The notes: generated by a model not told the origin, from the letters alone. A stretch of 64,000 bases of DNA from Pseudomonas prosekii (GCF_900105155.1 NZ_LT629762.1:558001-622000); one strand, 5' to 3'. Positions 39,279 through 47,347 are shown, counted from the stretch's first letter. Numbers and translations: made by a program.

Positions 39279-39926
39279 ATGAGCACTGAGCAAGAGACGA
39301 CCTTCGACGAGCCGCGCCTCAACAGCACGGAAATCCGCATCCTGGGCTCGCTGATCGAGAAACAGGCGACCAGCCCGGAAACCTACCCGCTGACCCTTAA
39401 TGCGCTGGTGATTGCCTGCAACCAGAAAACCAGCCGCGAACCGGTGATGAACCTGACTCAGGGCCAGGTTGGTCAGAGCCTGCGCGCCCTCGAAGGTCGC
39501 GGCTTCAGCAAACTGGTGATGGGCAGCCGCGCCGATCGCTGGGAACACAAAGTCGACAAGGCGCTGGAACTGGTGCCGGCGCAGGTGATTTTGACCGGTT
39601 TGCTGTTCTTGCGTGGTCCGCAAACGGTCAATGAACTGCTGACCCGCAGCGGCCGCATGCATGAATTTGAAGATGCCGAGCAAGTGGTTCATCAGCTCGA
39701 ACGGCTGATTGCGCGGGGATTGGCGCTGTTGATTCCGCGTCAGGCCGGGCAGCGCGAAGACCGCTACATGCACGCGCTGGGCGATCCGGCAGACATCGAG
39801 ACGATTCTTGCGGCCCGCCAGCATCCGGCGGAACGTGGTGCCAGCGGCGGGGTTTCGGTGGAGCGCATTGAAGAGCTCGAAGCGCGGATTGCAGCGCTGG
39901 AAGAACGCCTGTCGCGCCTGGAATAA
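39279..39926 (+). CDS. yceH: YceH family protein (UPF0502/DUF480)
   Basis: 215 residues from the ATG at 39279. Two winged-helix domains are visible: [20 protein letters not shown], then [20 protein letters not shown] are signatures of the family. The C-terminus is a short coiled coil ([20 protein letters not shown]). The fold suggests DNA or protein interaction; the cellular role is unknown. It is divergent from the DUF1993 gene. Confidence 0.92.
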   Translation: MSTEQETTFDEPRLNSTEIRILGSLIEKQATSPETYPLTLNALVIACNQKTSREPVMNLTQGQVGQSLRALEGRGFSKLVMGSRADRWEHKVDKALELVPAQVILTGLLFLRGPQTVNELLTRSGRMHEFEDAEQVVHQLERLIARGLALLIPRQAGQREDRYMHALGDPADIETILAARQHPAERGASGGVSVERIEELEARIAALEERLSRLE

Positions 39927-39967
39927 CCCGACGCGACAGATCAAACGATGTCGGCTGACACTCCGTT

Positions 39968-40042
39968 ATCGCGAGCTGGCTCACTCCTACAAGGATTTCA
40001 GCGTTCATGAGCTTCCCTGTGGGAGCGAGCTTGCTCGCGATG
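39968..40042. repeat. REPIN after yceH
   Basis: A degenerate arm ATCGCGAGCTGGCTCACTCC faces a full arm TGTGGGAGCGAGCTTGCTCG at 40019; they form an inverted pair between the convergent yceH and aroE-like genes. Confidence 0.75.
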
Positions 40043-40074
40043 AGGCCGGCACTGCCCATCCAAAAACCCGGCTA

Positions 40075-40893
40075 TCAACTCCGTGCAAACGCCACCGCAG
40101 CCTGAAACTGCTCATCCGTCGGCCGCACGCCGGTGTACAGCACAAACTGCTCCAGCGCCTGGATCGCGATCACTTCGAGCCCGGTGATCACGCGTTTGCC
40201 TTCCGCGCGCCCGCGCACGATCAGCGGCGTCTCCGACGGAATCGCCACCACATCGAATACCGTTTCCGCGGCCGCAATAACCTCTGCATCAAACGCCAAC
40301 TGATCCGCTTCCGGTCCACCGGTCATGCCGATCGGCGTCACGTTGATCAGCATCTGCGGACGCCGCGCAGCCAAATCCGCTTGCCATTCATAACCCAGCG
40401 CATCCGCCAGCGCCCGCCCGGCGCGCTCGTTACGCGCGACGATCACGCCGTTTGCGTAGCCGCCATCGCGCAACGCGCTGGCCACTGCTTTGGCCATCCC
40501 GCCGCTGCCGCGCAGGGCGAATGTCGAGTCTTTCGGCACCTGATGCGTTTCCAGCAACTGGGCGATGGCAATGTAATCAGTGTTATAGGCCTTGAGATGG
40601 CCGTCAGTGTTGACGATGGTGTTGATCGATTGAATCGCCGCCGCCGACGCATCCAGCTCATCGACCAGTGCAATGCACGCTTCCTTGAACGGCATCGACA
40701 CGCCGCAACCGCGAATGCCCAGCGCGCGAATACCACCGACGGCGCCGTTCAGGTCTTTGCTGCTGAACGCCTTGTAATAGAAATTCAGCCCCAACTGTTC
40801 GTACAGATGATTGTGAAATCGCAGGCCAAAGTTGCCGGGGCGCCCGGAGAGCGACATGCACAACTGCGTGTCTTTGTTGGGGTTCATCTGCAT
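40075..40893 (-). CDS. Shikimate dehydrogenase-like protein
   Basis: 272 residues. The substrate loop SLSG (residues 14-17), VSMPFKEACIALVDEL with the catalytic Lys, NTIVN and NTDYIAI, and a Rossmann motif LRGSGGMAKAVASALRDGG place it in the AroE/YdiB family. The usual N-T-D-G is N-T-D-Y, so substrate use may differ from the housekeeping AroE. It may act on quinate or a related hydroxy-acid. It is isolated, with no aromatic-pathway genes beside it; a 243-base gap to the next gene shows no feature. Confidence 0.85.
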   Translation of the reverse strand: MQMNPNKDTQLCMSLSGRPGNFGLRFHNHLYEQLGLNFYYKAFSSKDLNGAVGGIRALGIRGCGVSMPFKEACIALVDELDASAAAIQSINTIVNTDGHLKAYNTDYIAIAQLLETHQVPKDSTFALRGSGGMAKAVASALRDGGYANGVIVARNERAGRALADALGYEWQADLAARRPQMLINVTPIGMTGGPEADQLAFDAEVIAAAETVFDVVAIPSETPLIVRGRAEGKRVITGLEVIAIQALEQFVLYTGVRPTDEQFQAAVAFARS

Positions 40894-41136
40894 GAAACAT
40901 CTCCTCTCAATGCACTTTCAGATGGACGGGATTAGCCATTCCATCCTGTTCTGTTCGATCATGATCCGGTCTGCAAACGGCGCTGCAGGACGGTAAAGAA
41001 GCCGGTACAGACCTTACACAAAATTTACCCAGCGGCTGTGCAGTTTTTCAAAAAAGCGCTGTCTTAGAAGTATCCCCGCGCCAATCCCGGGTCTATTGCA
41101 GACTCAGGCGCCGGGTCGAAGAACCGAGGAATTATC

Positions 41137-41499
41137 ATGATCCGTAAAATCCCCACAGTGGCCTTGTTGATTGGTGTACTGGCAGTCGCCGGACAGGCCG
41201 AAGCGCATGGCGGTGGCGGTTGGCAAGGTCCCGCGGTGTTCGGTGCGATTGTCGGCTCGGCCATCGTCGGCTCGGCCCTGATCAATGCCAATCGACCGGT
41301 TTATGTTGAACAGCCGCAGCCGGTTTACTACCAGCCACAACCGGTTTACGTACAACAACCGCCGCCACCGGTTTATTACCAACCAGCCCCGGTCTACGTG
41401 CAGCAACCGATCTATTACCGCCCGGCGCCGGTTTATTACGGCCCGCCACGCGGCTATTACGGTCGCCCGCATGGCTATTACGGCGGCCCGCGCTACTGA
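41137..41499 (+). CDS. Secreted PXPV/Tyr-Pro repeat protein
   Basis: 120 residues. Signal peptide IRKIPTVALLIGVLAVAGQA then EAHGGG. A Gly/Ala helix-like segment (AIVGSAIVGSALINANRP) is followed by imperfect repeats of PVYYQPQPVYVQQP type and an Arg/Gly/Tyr-rich C-terminus ending GYYGGPRY. PXPV repeats occur in small envelope proteins of proteobacteria with unknown role. Tyr-rich repeats suggest a surface, adhesive or cross-linkable protein. It ends in a strong terminator. Confidence 0.85.
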   Translation: MIRKIPTVALLIGVLAVAGQAEAHGGGGWQGPAVFGAIVGSAIVGSALINANRPVYVEQPQPVYYQPQPVYVQQPPPPVYYQPAPVYVQQPIYYRPAPVYYGPPRGYYGRPHGYYGGPRY

Positions 41500-41515
41500 T
41501 TGATCGAATCACCAG

Positions 41516-41542
41516 GCCCCGCCTCAACCGCGGGGCTTTTTT
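41516..41542 (+). terminator. Terminator of the PXPV-repeat gene
   Basis: GCCCCGCCTCAACCGCGGGGC gives a 7-bp GC stem followed by TTTTTTA, 17 bases after the stop. Confidence 0.9.
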
Positions 41543-41750
41543 ATGAGCGCGAGGTGTACGAGGTCTGGATAGACCGCGTCGAGGTCGTTATCGAGACAGC
41601 GCGCGCCGGCGATTTTGGCAAGATGCCTTGAGTGCCCTTCCCTGACATTGGGGCAAACCGTCATATTTGTGTCATGACAGGTGCGCAATCTGCATCTGCA
41701 GGCGTACAGCAACGTTGATCACCGCCACTAATAACAAGAAGGACGAGCTC

Positions 41751-41945
41751 ATGCCCACGCAAAACCCGCACCGCAATGTCGGCTTGTGCACTTCCAGCAA
41801 GGTTTATGACGCACTGACTGAACTCAAGCACCTGGAAGGCCATCGCAGCGCCAAGTTCCTCTCGCTGCTGGCGGAAAACCTGGTGCGCAAAGGCCTGCTC
41901 AATGAGCAGGAAGTCGTGCACATGCTCGATCTGGTGGTCGATTGA
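41751..41945 (+). CDS. Conserved-type small protein (64 residues)
   Basis: Starts MPTQNPHRNVGLCTSSKVYD at 41751 with AAGGACGAGC upstream. The body is predicted helical and charged (LTELKHLEGHRSAKFLSLLA, then ENLVRKGLLNEQEVVHML). The pattern with R/K-rich start and helical region recalls small DNA-binding or adaptor proteins, but no family can be named. It stands alone between the PXPV gene and the next small gene. Confidence 0.65.
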   Translation: MPTQNPHRNVGLCTSSKVYDALTELKHLEGHRSAKFLSLLAENLVRKGLLNEQEVVHMLDLVVD

Positions 41946-42045
41946 GCGCAAAGCTCAGTCGCATCAATGACCACTATCGAGAACGTTGATTGTCCGTCGC
42001 GCGGCACGATAAGTAAGGTAGCCCCATCGTTTGGTGGAGGTACTT

Positions 42046-42228
42046 ATGAATCAGGTCCAGATCATGTCAGTTATTGGTAGCGCCGTTCCGGCATCGCTCA
42101 GAGCGTGCGGGTTGCTCGCCTGCTGGTATTTGGTGCTCAACGGCGAACCGGTCAGCGGCCCGCTCACTTCGCTGACCGCCGCCCAGGCCTTGTCGCAGCG
42201 CATGGGCGACGGCTCGTTCAGCGCTTAA
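42046..42228 (+). CDS. Small protein of unknown function (60 residues)
   Basis: Starts MNQVQIMSVIGSAVPASLRA at 42046 with GGAGG seven bases upstream. Residues 15-32 form one hydrophobic stretch (RACGLLACWYLVLNGEPV), followed by a polar end resembling LTSLTAAQALSQRMGDGSFS. The stop overlaps the 3' end of the AI-2E family gene on the other strand by four bases. Function unknown. Confidence 0.6.
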   Translation: MNQVQIMSVIGSAVPASLRACGLLACWYLVLNGEPVSGPLTSLTAAQALSQRMGDGSFSA

Positions 42229-43289
42229 GAAGGCAGTTGAATACGTGGCTTGCTTTCGACGAAGATCGCCCAGCTCGACATAAACAGCGCGGCGATCAAA
42301 GGCCCGATCACAAACCCGTTCAGACCGAAGACGGCCATGCCGCCCAAGGTCGAAATGAGGATCATGTAGTCGGGCATTTTCGTGTCCTTGCCCACCAGAA
42401 TCGGGCGCAGCACGTTGTCCACCAGGCCAATCACGAACACCCCGAACAGCGCCAGCACCACGCCCTGCCAGATATAACCGCTGAGCAGGAAGTACAAGGC
42501 CACCGGCGCCCAGACAATCCCCGCACCCACCGCTGGCAACAGCGACAGAAACGCCATCACCACCGCCCAGAGCAACGCGCTCGGGATGTCCAGAAACCAG
42601 AAAATAAACCCGCCCAACGCACCTTGGCTAACCGCCACCAACAGGTTGCCTTTGACGGTAGCGCGCACCACGCGGTTGAATTTGAGCTGCAAACGACGCT
42701 TCTGCTGTTCTTGCAACGGCACTGCGGTACGGACCTTACGCGCCAGTTCGGCGCCATCGCGCAGCAAGAAAAACAGCAGGTACAGCATGATGAAGAAGCT
42801 GACGATGAACTCAAACGTGCCTTGGCCGAACGTCACCACTTGCGAGGCGAAGAACTGACTGCCCTGCATCGCGCCTTTCACGGCTTTGTCCTGCAGACCA
42901 TTCAACTCGCCGATACCAAAGCGGTCGAGCAGATGCTGGAAAGACATAGGCAAGCCATGCTTGAACTGGGTGATGTAACCGGCGATGTCCAATTTGCCGC
43001 TTTCGATGCTCTCGTAAAGCACCGCGCCTTCCTGAACCAGCAACGCACTGATGATGATCACCGGCAAAATCGCGATCACCAGACACACGCTCAAGGTGCA
43101 CAGCGACGTCACGTTGCGCTGCCAGCCGAACTTCAATTGCAGCCGTCGTTGCATGGGCGCAAAGATAATCCCGAGAATCACCGCCCAGAACACCGCGCCG
43201 TAGAACGGCAGCAGAATCCAGATAAAGGCCAGCGTCACTGCTCCCAGTAAAAACAGCAGTGCTCTTTTTTGTACCGTCGTTTCTTTCAT
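42225..43289 (-). CDS. AI-2E family (PerM-type) membrane protein
   Basis: 354 residues. The eight-helix family pattern is seen, opening LLFLLGAVTLAFIWILLPFY, with the typical ending region LGGMAVFGLNGFVIGPLIAA. The family includes the proposed AI-2 exporter TqsA, PerM and sodium(lithium)/proton antiporters, so the transported substrate cannot be given. It is monocistronic and divergent from the broken trhP gene. Confidence 0.9.
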   Translation of the reverse strand: MKETTVQKRALLFLLGAVTLAFIWILLPFYGAVFWAVILGIIFAPMQRRLQLKFGWQRNVTSLCTLSVCLVIAILPVIIISALLVQEGAVLYESIESGKLDIAGYITQFKHGLPMSFQHLLDRFGIGELNGLQDKAVKGAMQGSQFFASQVVTFGQGTFEFIVSFFIMLYLLFFLLRDGAELARKVRTAVPLQEQQKRRLQLKFNRVVRATVKGNLLVAVSQGALGGFIFWFLDIPSALLWAVVMAFLSLLPAVGAGIVWAPVALYFLLSGYIWQGVVLALFGVFVIGLVDNVLRPILVGKDTKMPDYMILISTLGGMAVFGLNGFVIGPLIAALFMSSWAIFVESKPRIQLPS

Positions 43290-43452
43290 GTCCGATCCAT
43301 GTCAGTGCGCAGAGGACGCAAGTTCGCGTCAGATGCTTAGTCCGCCACGGTTCGCGCGAGTGCCATCCGTTTGTTAAACAAGCATAGATCCAGATCAATA
43401 AAGCCCCGGAGCAACACGCTTAACCTCGCCGACTTTTGCGATCGACACGACC

Positions 43453-43978
43453 ATGACCCTAGCGCCGCCGCCCTCCAGCCCAGAACTGCTCGCCCCCGCC
43501 GGCACCCTGAAAAACATGCGTTACGCCTTTGCCTACGGCGCCGATGCGGTGTACGCCGGGCAGCCGCGCTACAGCTTGCGGGTGCGCAATAACGAGTTCG
43601 ACCACGCCAACCTTGCCCTCGGCATCCGCGAAGCGCAGCAACAGGGCAAGCGTTTTTACGTGGTGGTGAACATCGCGCCGCACAACGCCAAGCTCAAAAC
43701 CTTCCTCAAAGACCTCGAACCGGTGATCGCGATGGCGCCCGACGCGCTGATCATGTCCGATCCGGGCCTGATCATGCTGGTGCGCCGGCACTTCCCGCAG
43801 ATGCCGATTCACCTGTCGGTGCAGGCCAACACGGTGAATTGGGCGAGCGTCGAGTTCTGGCAGCAGCAGGGGCTGAGCCGGATCATCCTCTCGCGTGAAC
43901 TGTCGCTGGAAGAAATCGCCGAGATCCGCCAGCAAGTGCCGGCCATGGAACTGGAAGTGTTCGTCCATAGCGACTTTT
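43453..43978 (+). pseudogene. trhP: Truncated trhP (yegQ): U32 tRNA hydroxylation protein
   Basis: The first 175 codons match the U32 peptidase-like TrhP/YegQ protein (SPELLAPAGTLKNMRYAFAY, GADAVYAGQPRYSLRVRNNE), which helps form 5-hydroxyuridine in tRNA. Similarity stops after ELEVFVH at 43978; the intact family continues with G-A-L-C-M-A-Y-S-G-R-C and the Cys cluster. The reading frame runs on to 44163 through unrelated, AT-rich sequence. About 60 percent of the gene, including the iron-sulfur cysteines, is gone, so the product is probably inactive. The break marks the left edge of a rearranged islet. Confidence 0.85.
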
Positions 43979-44107
43979 CCAAGCATCGAATACTGTCAGC
44001 GTATAGATCTGTGTTAAAAAAACAAAAAAAACAAAGGCTTGCATTCACGGCAGTATCTTCTATACCTGTTTTTGACAACCTCTCATTGACATCGCGCGAG
44101 GTGGAAA

Positions 44108-44179
44108 ATGGGCATCACCTTAAAGGAAGCCGAAGGCAAGCTTACGGCCAGCTATTACGATGAGGTCGGTAAACAGTGA
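44108..44179 (+). pseudogene. Start of an unknown gene cut by the IS3 element
   Basis: An ATG preceded by GAGGTGGAAA opens MGITLKEAEGKLTASYYDEV then GKQ; the stop TGA is the first three bases of the IS. The ribosome site and coding-like sequence suggest the original gene continued to the right. A plausible promoter (TTGCAT, 16 bases, TATACC) lies about 50 bases upstream in AT-rich DNA. It could be the 5' end of the gene whose tail appears at 45408-45548. The family is not identified. Confidence 0.4.
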
Positions 44180-44238
44180 ATCGCCCCTAGTTTCGTAGAC
44201 ACCTCCAAGCCTTAAAATGAGGCCCATTAGGAGGTGCC

Positions 44239-44517
44239 ATGAGCAACCAGCGATATCCCGAAGAATTCAAAATCCAGGCGGTCAAGCAAGTGACCGAAAA
44301 GCAGCTTCCTGTCTCGGAGGTGGCTGCACGATTGGGTGTGTCCGTGCACAGCCTCTATGCCTGGGTTAAGCGCTACACCAAGCCCCAAGAACAGCGCGTT
44401 GAGGAGGATGATCAAAGCGCTGAGGTTCGTCGTCTACGTGCCGAGCTGAAACGGGTGACGGAGGAGCGAGACATCTTAAAAAAGGCCGCCGCGTACTTTG
44501 CCAAGGAGTGCGGCTGA
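44239..44517 (+). CDS. IS3 OrfA (transposase N-terminal HTH protein)
   Basis: 92 residues. SNQRYPEEFKIQAVKQVTEK then VAARLGVSVHSLYAWVKRY is the IS3 helix-turn-helix, followed by a leucine-zipper-type coil (SAEVRRLRAELKRVTEERDI) used for multimerisation. An A6G slippery run at 44478-44484 near its end allows a minus-one frameshift into orfB to give the OrfAB transposase. Complete and apparently intact. Confidence 0.95.
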   Translation: MSNQRYPEEFKIQAVKQVTEKQLPVSEVAARLGVSVHSLYAWVKRYTKPQEQRVEEDDQSAEVRRLRAELKRVTEERDILKKAAAYFAKECG

Positions 44518-45389
44518 AGTACGCCTTTATTAAGCAGCAATCGGGTCATTACGCGATTCGACGGCTTTGCCTGACGCTCAAGGTTCATCCCAGCGGCTAC
44601 TACGCGTGGCTATCAGAACCAAAATCTGCGCGAGCCAAGGACGATCAGCGACTGCTTGGATTGATCAAACACTCCTGGCTGGAAAGCGGTGGCGTTTATG
44701 GCTATCGCAAGATCCATGATGACCTGCGAGAGGTTGGTGAGAGCTGTGGCCGTCACCGGGTGGCTAGGTTGATGCGCCTTGAGGGTTTACGTTCTCAGAC
44801 TGGGTATCGACGGAGGCCGGGAAAATATGGCGGTAAACCAGCCGTTGCCTCACCGAACTTACTGAAGCGCCAATTCGATGTCAGAGAACCCAACAAAGTC
44901 TGGGTCACAGACATTACCTACATCCGAACATATGAAGGCTGGCTGTATTTGGCCGTGGTGCTCGATCTGTTTTCACGCCAGATCATTGGTTGGTCAATGA
45001 AGTCGCAGATGACCAGCGACGTAGCCATTGATGCACTGCTGATGGCGGTTTGGAGACGTAAGCCGAAGCAAGAGGTGATGATCCACTCAGATCAAGGCAG
45101 TCAGTACAGCAGCTCAGACTGGCGAAGCTTCTTGAAAGCTAACAACCTGGTGGCCAGCATGAGTCGTCGAGGTAACTGCCACGACAACGCTGTGGCGGAG
45201 AGCTTTTTCCAGCTGCTAAAGCGGGAACGGATCAAGCGTAAAATCTACACTACACGCCAGGATGCTCGGGATGATGTGTTCGATTACATCGAGATGTTTT
45301 ACAACCCAAAACGACGCCACAGTTTCAACAATCAGCTGTCACCGGTAGAGTTTGAAAAGCGTTACGCAGCGAGCCTGGAGAGTGACTAG
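44508..45389 (+). CDS. IS3 OrfB (transposase DDE catalytic domain)
   Basis: 293 residues, overlapping orfA in the minus-one frame. An HTH_21-type region (GVYGYRKIHDDLREVGESCG) is followed by the rve integrase core with the DDE triad: Asp in KVWVTDITYIRTYEG, Asp in MIHSDQGSQYSSSDW and Glu in CHDNAVAESFFQLLKRE. All catalytic residues are present, so the element may be active. It is made as the OrfAB fusion by frameshifting. Confidence 0.96.
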   Translation: MRLKYAFIKQQSGHYAIRRLCLTLKVHPSGYYAWLSEPKSARAKDDQRLLGLIKHSWLESGGVYGYRKIHDDLREVGESCGRHRVARLMRLEGLRSQTGYRRRPGKYGGKPAVASPNLLKRQFDVREPNKVWVTDITYIRTYEGWLYLAVVLDLFSRQIIGWSMKSQMTSDVAIDALLMAVWRRKPKQEVMIHSDQGSQYSSSDWRSFLKANNLVASMSRRGNCHDNAVAESFFQLLKRERIKRKIYTTRQDARDDVFDYIEMFYNPKRRHSFNNQLSPVEFEKRYAASLESD

Positions 45390-45407
45390 AAAACCCGGGG
45401 CGATTCA

Positions 45408-45548
45408 GGCTTCCCGAAGGTGGGACGCTCTACCGATGGGGCCGGGCATGGCAAATCGTCCAGTTAAAGGAAAACCATCAGGTCAGCCTTACACCAAATA
45501 CGAAGAAGTCACGAATATCTACAAGGGTTTTGGCGGAACGGAAAAATG
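45408..45548 (+). pseudogene. 3' tail of an unknown gene, possibly toxin-like
   Basis: After the IS, one frame stays open as RWDALPMGPGMANRPVKGKP then SGQPYTKYEEVTNIYKGFGG and TEK, with its stop overlapping the start of the next gene (ATGA). Such tight coupling marks a real gene end. A gene tail directly coupled to a small secreted protein gene is the usual layout of an effector and its immunity partner, but the sequence itself is not recognised. The upstream part was removed by the IS or the associated deletion. Confidence 0.4.
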
Positions 45549-45890
45549 ACACTGACTAAAATCTTCATCAGTTCACTGTGTTTCGTATGCCTTCATGCGA
45601 ACGCTATGGATGTGCCGATAAAGGAAGGAATGGCATTTGTAAAAGCCCGAAAACTGCTGATCAAAGATGGTTGGCAGCCCAATCCTACTTACACCGGGGA
45701 GTATGGAGTAGAAAACATAATCTTAAGGGCAGGCTTCATAGAGATCGAATCCTGCACGATGGGCGTTCAGTATTGCGGATTTAATTACACAAAGGATAAA
45801 ACCTGTCTTGGCGTAGGGACCGTGGGTGAAGAGGTTAAAGACATGAAGATCTACTCTTGGGATTTCGAGCGTCTTGAACGAGAAGAATAA
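45546..45890 (+). CDS. Secreted small Cys-containing protein, immunity-like
   Basis: 114 residues. Signal peptide TLTKIFISSLCFVCLHANA, then a mature domain of about 94 residues with KEGMAFVKARKLLIKDGWQP and IEIESCTMGVQYCGFNYTKD, containing three Cys. Similar small periplasmic proteins (K-G-M...A-R-x-x-L-x-x-x-G-W-x-P and E-x-E-S-C) are widespread and often sit beside toxin genes. Its start overlaps the upstream gene tail, so it may be an orphan immunity protein kept after loss of the toxin. This assignment is inference. GC is lower than in its neighbours. Confidence 0.65.
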   Translation: MTLTKIFISSLCFVCLHANAMDVPIKEGMAFVKARKLLIKDGWQPNPTYTGEYGVENIILRAGFIEIESCTMGVQYCGFNYTKDKTCLGVGTVGEEVKDMKIYSWDFERLEREE

Positions 45891-45919
45891 ATCGGGGAAT
45901 AGAGAACGGCCATCTATAA

Positions 45920-46048
45920 GTGAACGGAGTGGGGTTGGCGATTGTGTATACGATTTTGCAGATGCACAGCGGAACATATGGCGTGACCAGCGCGGACGGA
46001 TTGACGTGTTTTGAGTTGTTTTTTCCGGCGCGGGTGTTGGAGGGATAG
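45920..46048 (+). pseudogene. Remnant of a sensor histidine kinase (C-terminal 42 codons)
   Basis: The frame reads VNGVGLAIVYTILQMHSGTY then GVTSADGLTCFELFFPARVL and ends in TAG. This is the G2-box end of a HATPase domain (G-x-G-L-A-I-V-x-x-I-x-x-x-H-x-G, then T-x-F-x-x-x-F-P). A stop lies immediately upstream in frame, so nothing else of the kinase remains. It shows that a two-component gene once occupied this site. Confidence 0.75.
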
Positions 46049-46099
46049 TTGATTGATCGAAATAACGAGGGGGCGATCCCCTCGTTAATCGCCTGGCGA

Positions 46100-46468
46100 C
46101 TAGCCGGGCTTGTGGTTATCCAGTACGCGATTGACCGCTAACTCGCCCATCGTAATCACCCGTTGCAGCACCAGCAGCGTTTGCCGTCGTGGATTCTCTG
46201 TCAGGCCGACAAGGTCGTTGACGATGATGCTCGCGGACGCAAATGCATCGCACGCATCGACGAGTAAGGTCTCGTCATCTGCCGACGGGTCGATGGCGAA
46301 AATGCTGCTGGGTTTGCGGGGCGCTATCTGCGCTTTCGTCGCCCCGGGGTTCAGGTAGATTTTGAGCGCGCGGTCGGCGGCTGCTTTGATCTTTTCGGGG
46401 TCGAGATCGAAAGAGGCGTCGTAGGGTACTGGATCGGTTTGCGGCGGATTCGGGGTTACTTTGAACAT
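46100..46468 (-). CDS. DUF6124 family protein
   Basis: 122 residues. MFKVTPNPPQTDPVPYDASF and LDPEKIKAAADRALKIYL, together with ETLLVDACDAFASASIIVND and a C-terminus ending GELAVNRVLDNHKPG, match the small Pseudomonas DUF6124 proteins as I remember them. It is soluble and mostly helical. The function is unknown. GGAG precedes the ATG by eight bases. It is the only intact gene in the rearranged stretch and has a long, highly structured 5' leader. Confidence 0.78.
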   Translation of the reverse strand: MFKVTPNPPQTDPVPYDASFDLDPEKIKAAADRALKIYLNPGATKAQIAPRKPSSIFAIDPSADDETLLVDACDAFASASIIVNDLVGLTENPRRQTLLVLQRVITMGELAVNRVLDNHKPG

Positions 46469-46500
46469 TGATGAAACTCCACTTAGATAAACGGAGCCAT

Positions 46501-46715
46501 CACCCTCGCTACCAAACGAGAGGTGGCGGCCATGCGTGGGTTGGTAGACCGGTCTAAGCGGGAAACCCGGCGCTCACGAATGAGCCCCACGCATAACCAC
46601 CATAAAGTCGAGTCCGAGGAATAGGACTACATACAGTGTCGCCATGCATCTACTTAGAAGCGGGCTACCAAACCCGATCACTGCTGTTCAGTGACAAGGA
46701 GACGATATAGCCCGC
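46501..46715 (-). ncRNA. Structured RNA leader upstream of the DUF6124 gene
   Basis: Three folded modules. 46501-46525: CACC-CTCG pairs with CGAG-A-GGTG around a CTACCAAA loop. 46532-46594: a 9-bp stem ATGCGTGGG/CCCACGCAT closes inner hairpins AGACCGGTCT, CGGG-aaa-CCCG and CTCA-cgaa-TGAG. 46660-46715: an 8-bp stem GCGGGCTA/TAGCCCGC closes TCACTG-CTGTT-CAGTGA. CTACCAA occurs in the first and third modules and its complement TTGGTAG in the second, so alternative pairings are possible. A 23-codon frame (46645 down to 46574) could encode a leader peptide. It may be a cis-regulator or an independent RNA. Confidence 0.5.
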
Positions 46716-47025
46716 CCCAGAGACGCACAAGCCAGCGGATTCTGTCTTACCCGTAGGCAAAGGCACAAGGTTTTGTAGGCATTGGGACGTAACAGATGGT
46801 GTCGTTAAACATGAAGCTGGCAATGGTTAAACGCGCAGAAAGGCTTCCATTGATTTTGCTAGCTCATCGCGGCAAACGTGGCGTTGATCTCGCGTTATCC
46901 GCCCCGCTCATTCAGTCCCTTTTCAGCGCACGGAATGAGTCGGGTCCAACAGAGAGTGCGTTAAGGTTTGCCAATTCCGCCAAAAGGCAAATAGAACGGT
47001 TCCCTTTATTTCGCAAACCCCAGAC
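46716..47025. other. No gene supported
   Basis: An 88-codon open frame exists from 46796 on the plus strand, but it has no ribosome site, no recognisable protein character and ends inside the tRNA-Val terminator. The stretch probably holds the promoter for the structured leader and little else. Confidence 0.5.
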
Positions 47026-47060
47026 AACAAAAAAGGGCCCACCTTTCGGTGAGCCCTTCT
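47026..47060 (-). terminator. Terminator of tRNA-Val
   Basis: AAGGGCCCACCTTTCGGTGA then GCCCTT is a 10-bp stem; on the minus strand it is followed by TTTTGTTG. It lies 28 bases past the tRNA. Confidence 0.9.
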
Positions 47061-47087
47061 AGACCGCCCAGCAGAGCGGATTTTGTT

Positions 47088-47164
47088 TGGTAGGCGCGAT
47101 TGGACTCGAACCAACGACCCCCACCATGTCAAGGTGGTGCTCTAACCAACTGAGCTACGTGCCT
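47088..47164 (-). tRNA. tRNA-Val (GAC)
   Basis: 77 nt with encoded CCA. Acceptor stem AGGCACG/CGCGCCT has one A-C mismatch. The anticodon loop TTGACAT gives GAC. Confidence 0.95.
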
Positions 47165-47347
47165 GCTGTGTGGCGGCATTCTACGGAATTCCGGAGGGGT
47201 GTCAACACCTTTTTTCGAGCTAACCCTATGAATATGCAAAATATTTAATTTTGCTGCCGCGACCAGGATTTTCCGGTGGCTGGCGGCGGTTTTTTAAGTC
47301 GGGTAGGATCAGGGCACTCGTAAAATATATTAAACAGAGGCAGCAGG

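Larger units (their letters stand above)
44177..45407 (+). mobile_element. IS3-family insertion sequence, complete
   Basis: 1231 bp, bounded by TGAATCGCCCCTAGTTT on the left and the inverted copy CTAGAAAACCCGGGGCGATT-CA on the right. It carries the two overlapping frames expected for the family, orfA and orfB. No direct target duplication is visible (left flank ...AACAG, right flank GGCTT...), so the flanks may have been exchanged by recombination between copies or by an adjacent deletion. Confidence 0.92.

Noticed and set aside
41297..41470. Repeat array at 41300-41470 considered as CRISPR-like
   Set aside because: The repeats are codon-level copies of PVYYQP units in the PXPV protein, without spacers.
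46796..47062. 88-codon open frame before tRNA-Val
   Set aside because: No ribosome site or protein features, and its last codons are the tRNA-Val terminator hairpin.
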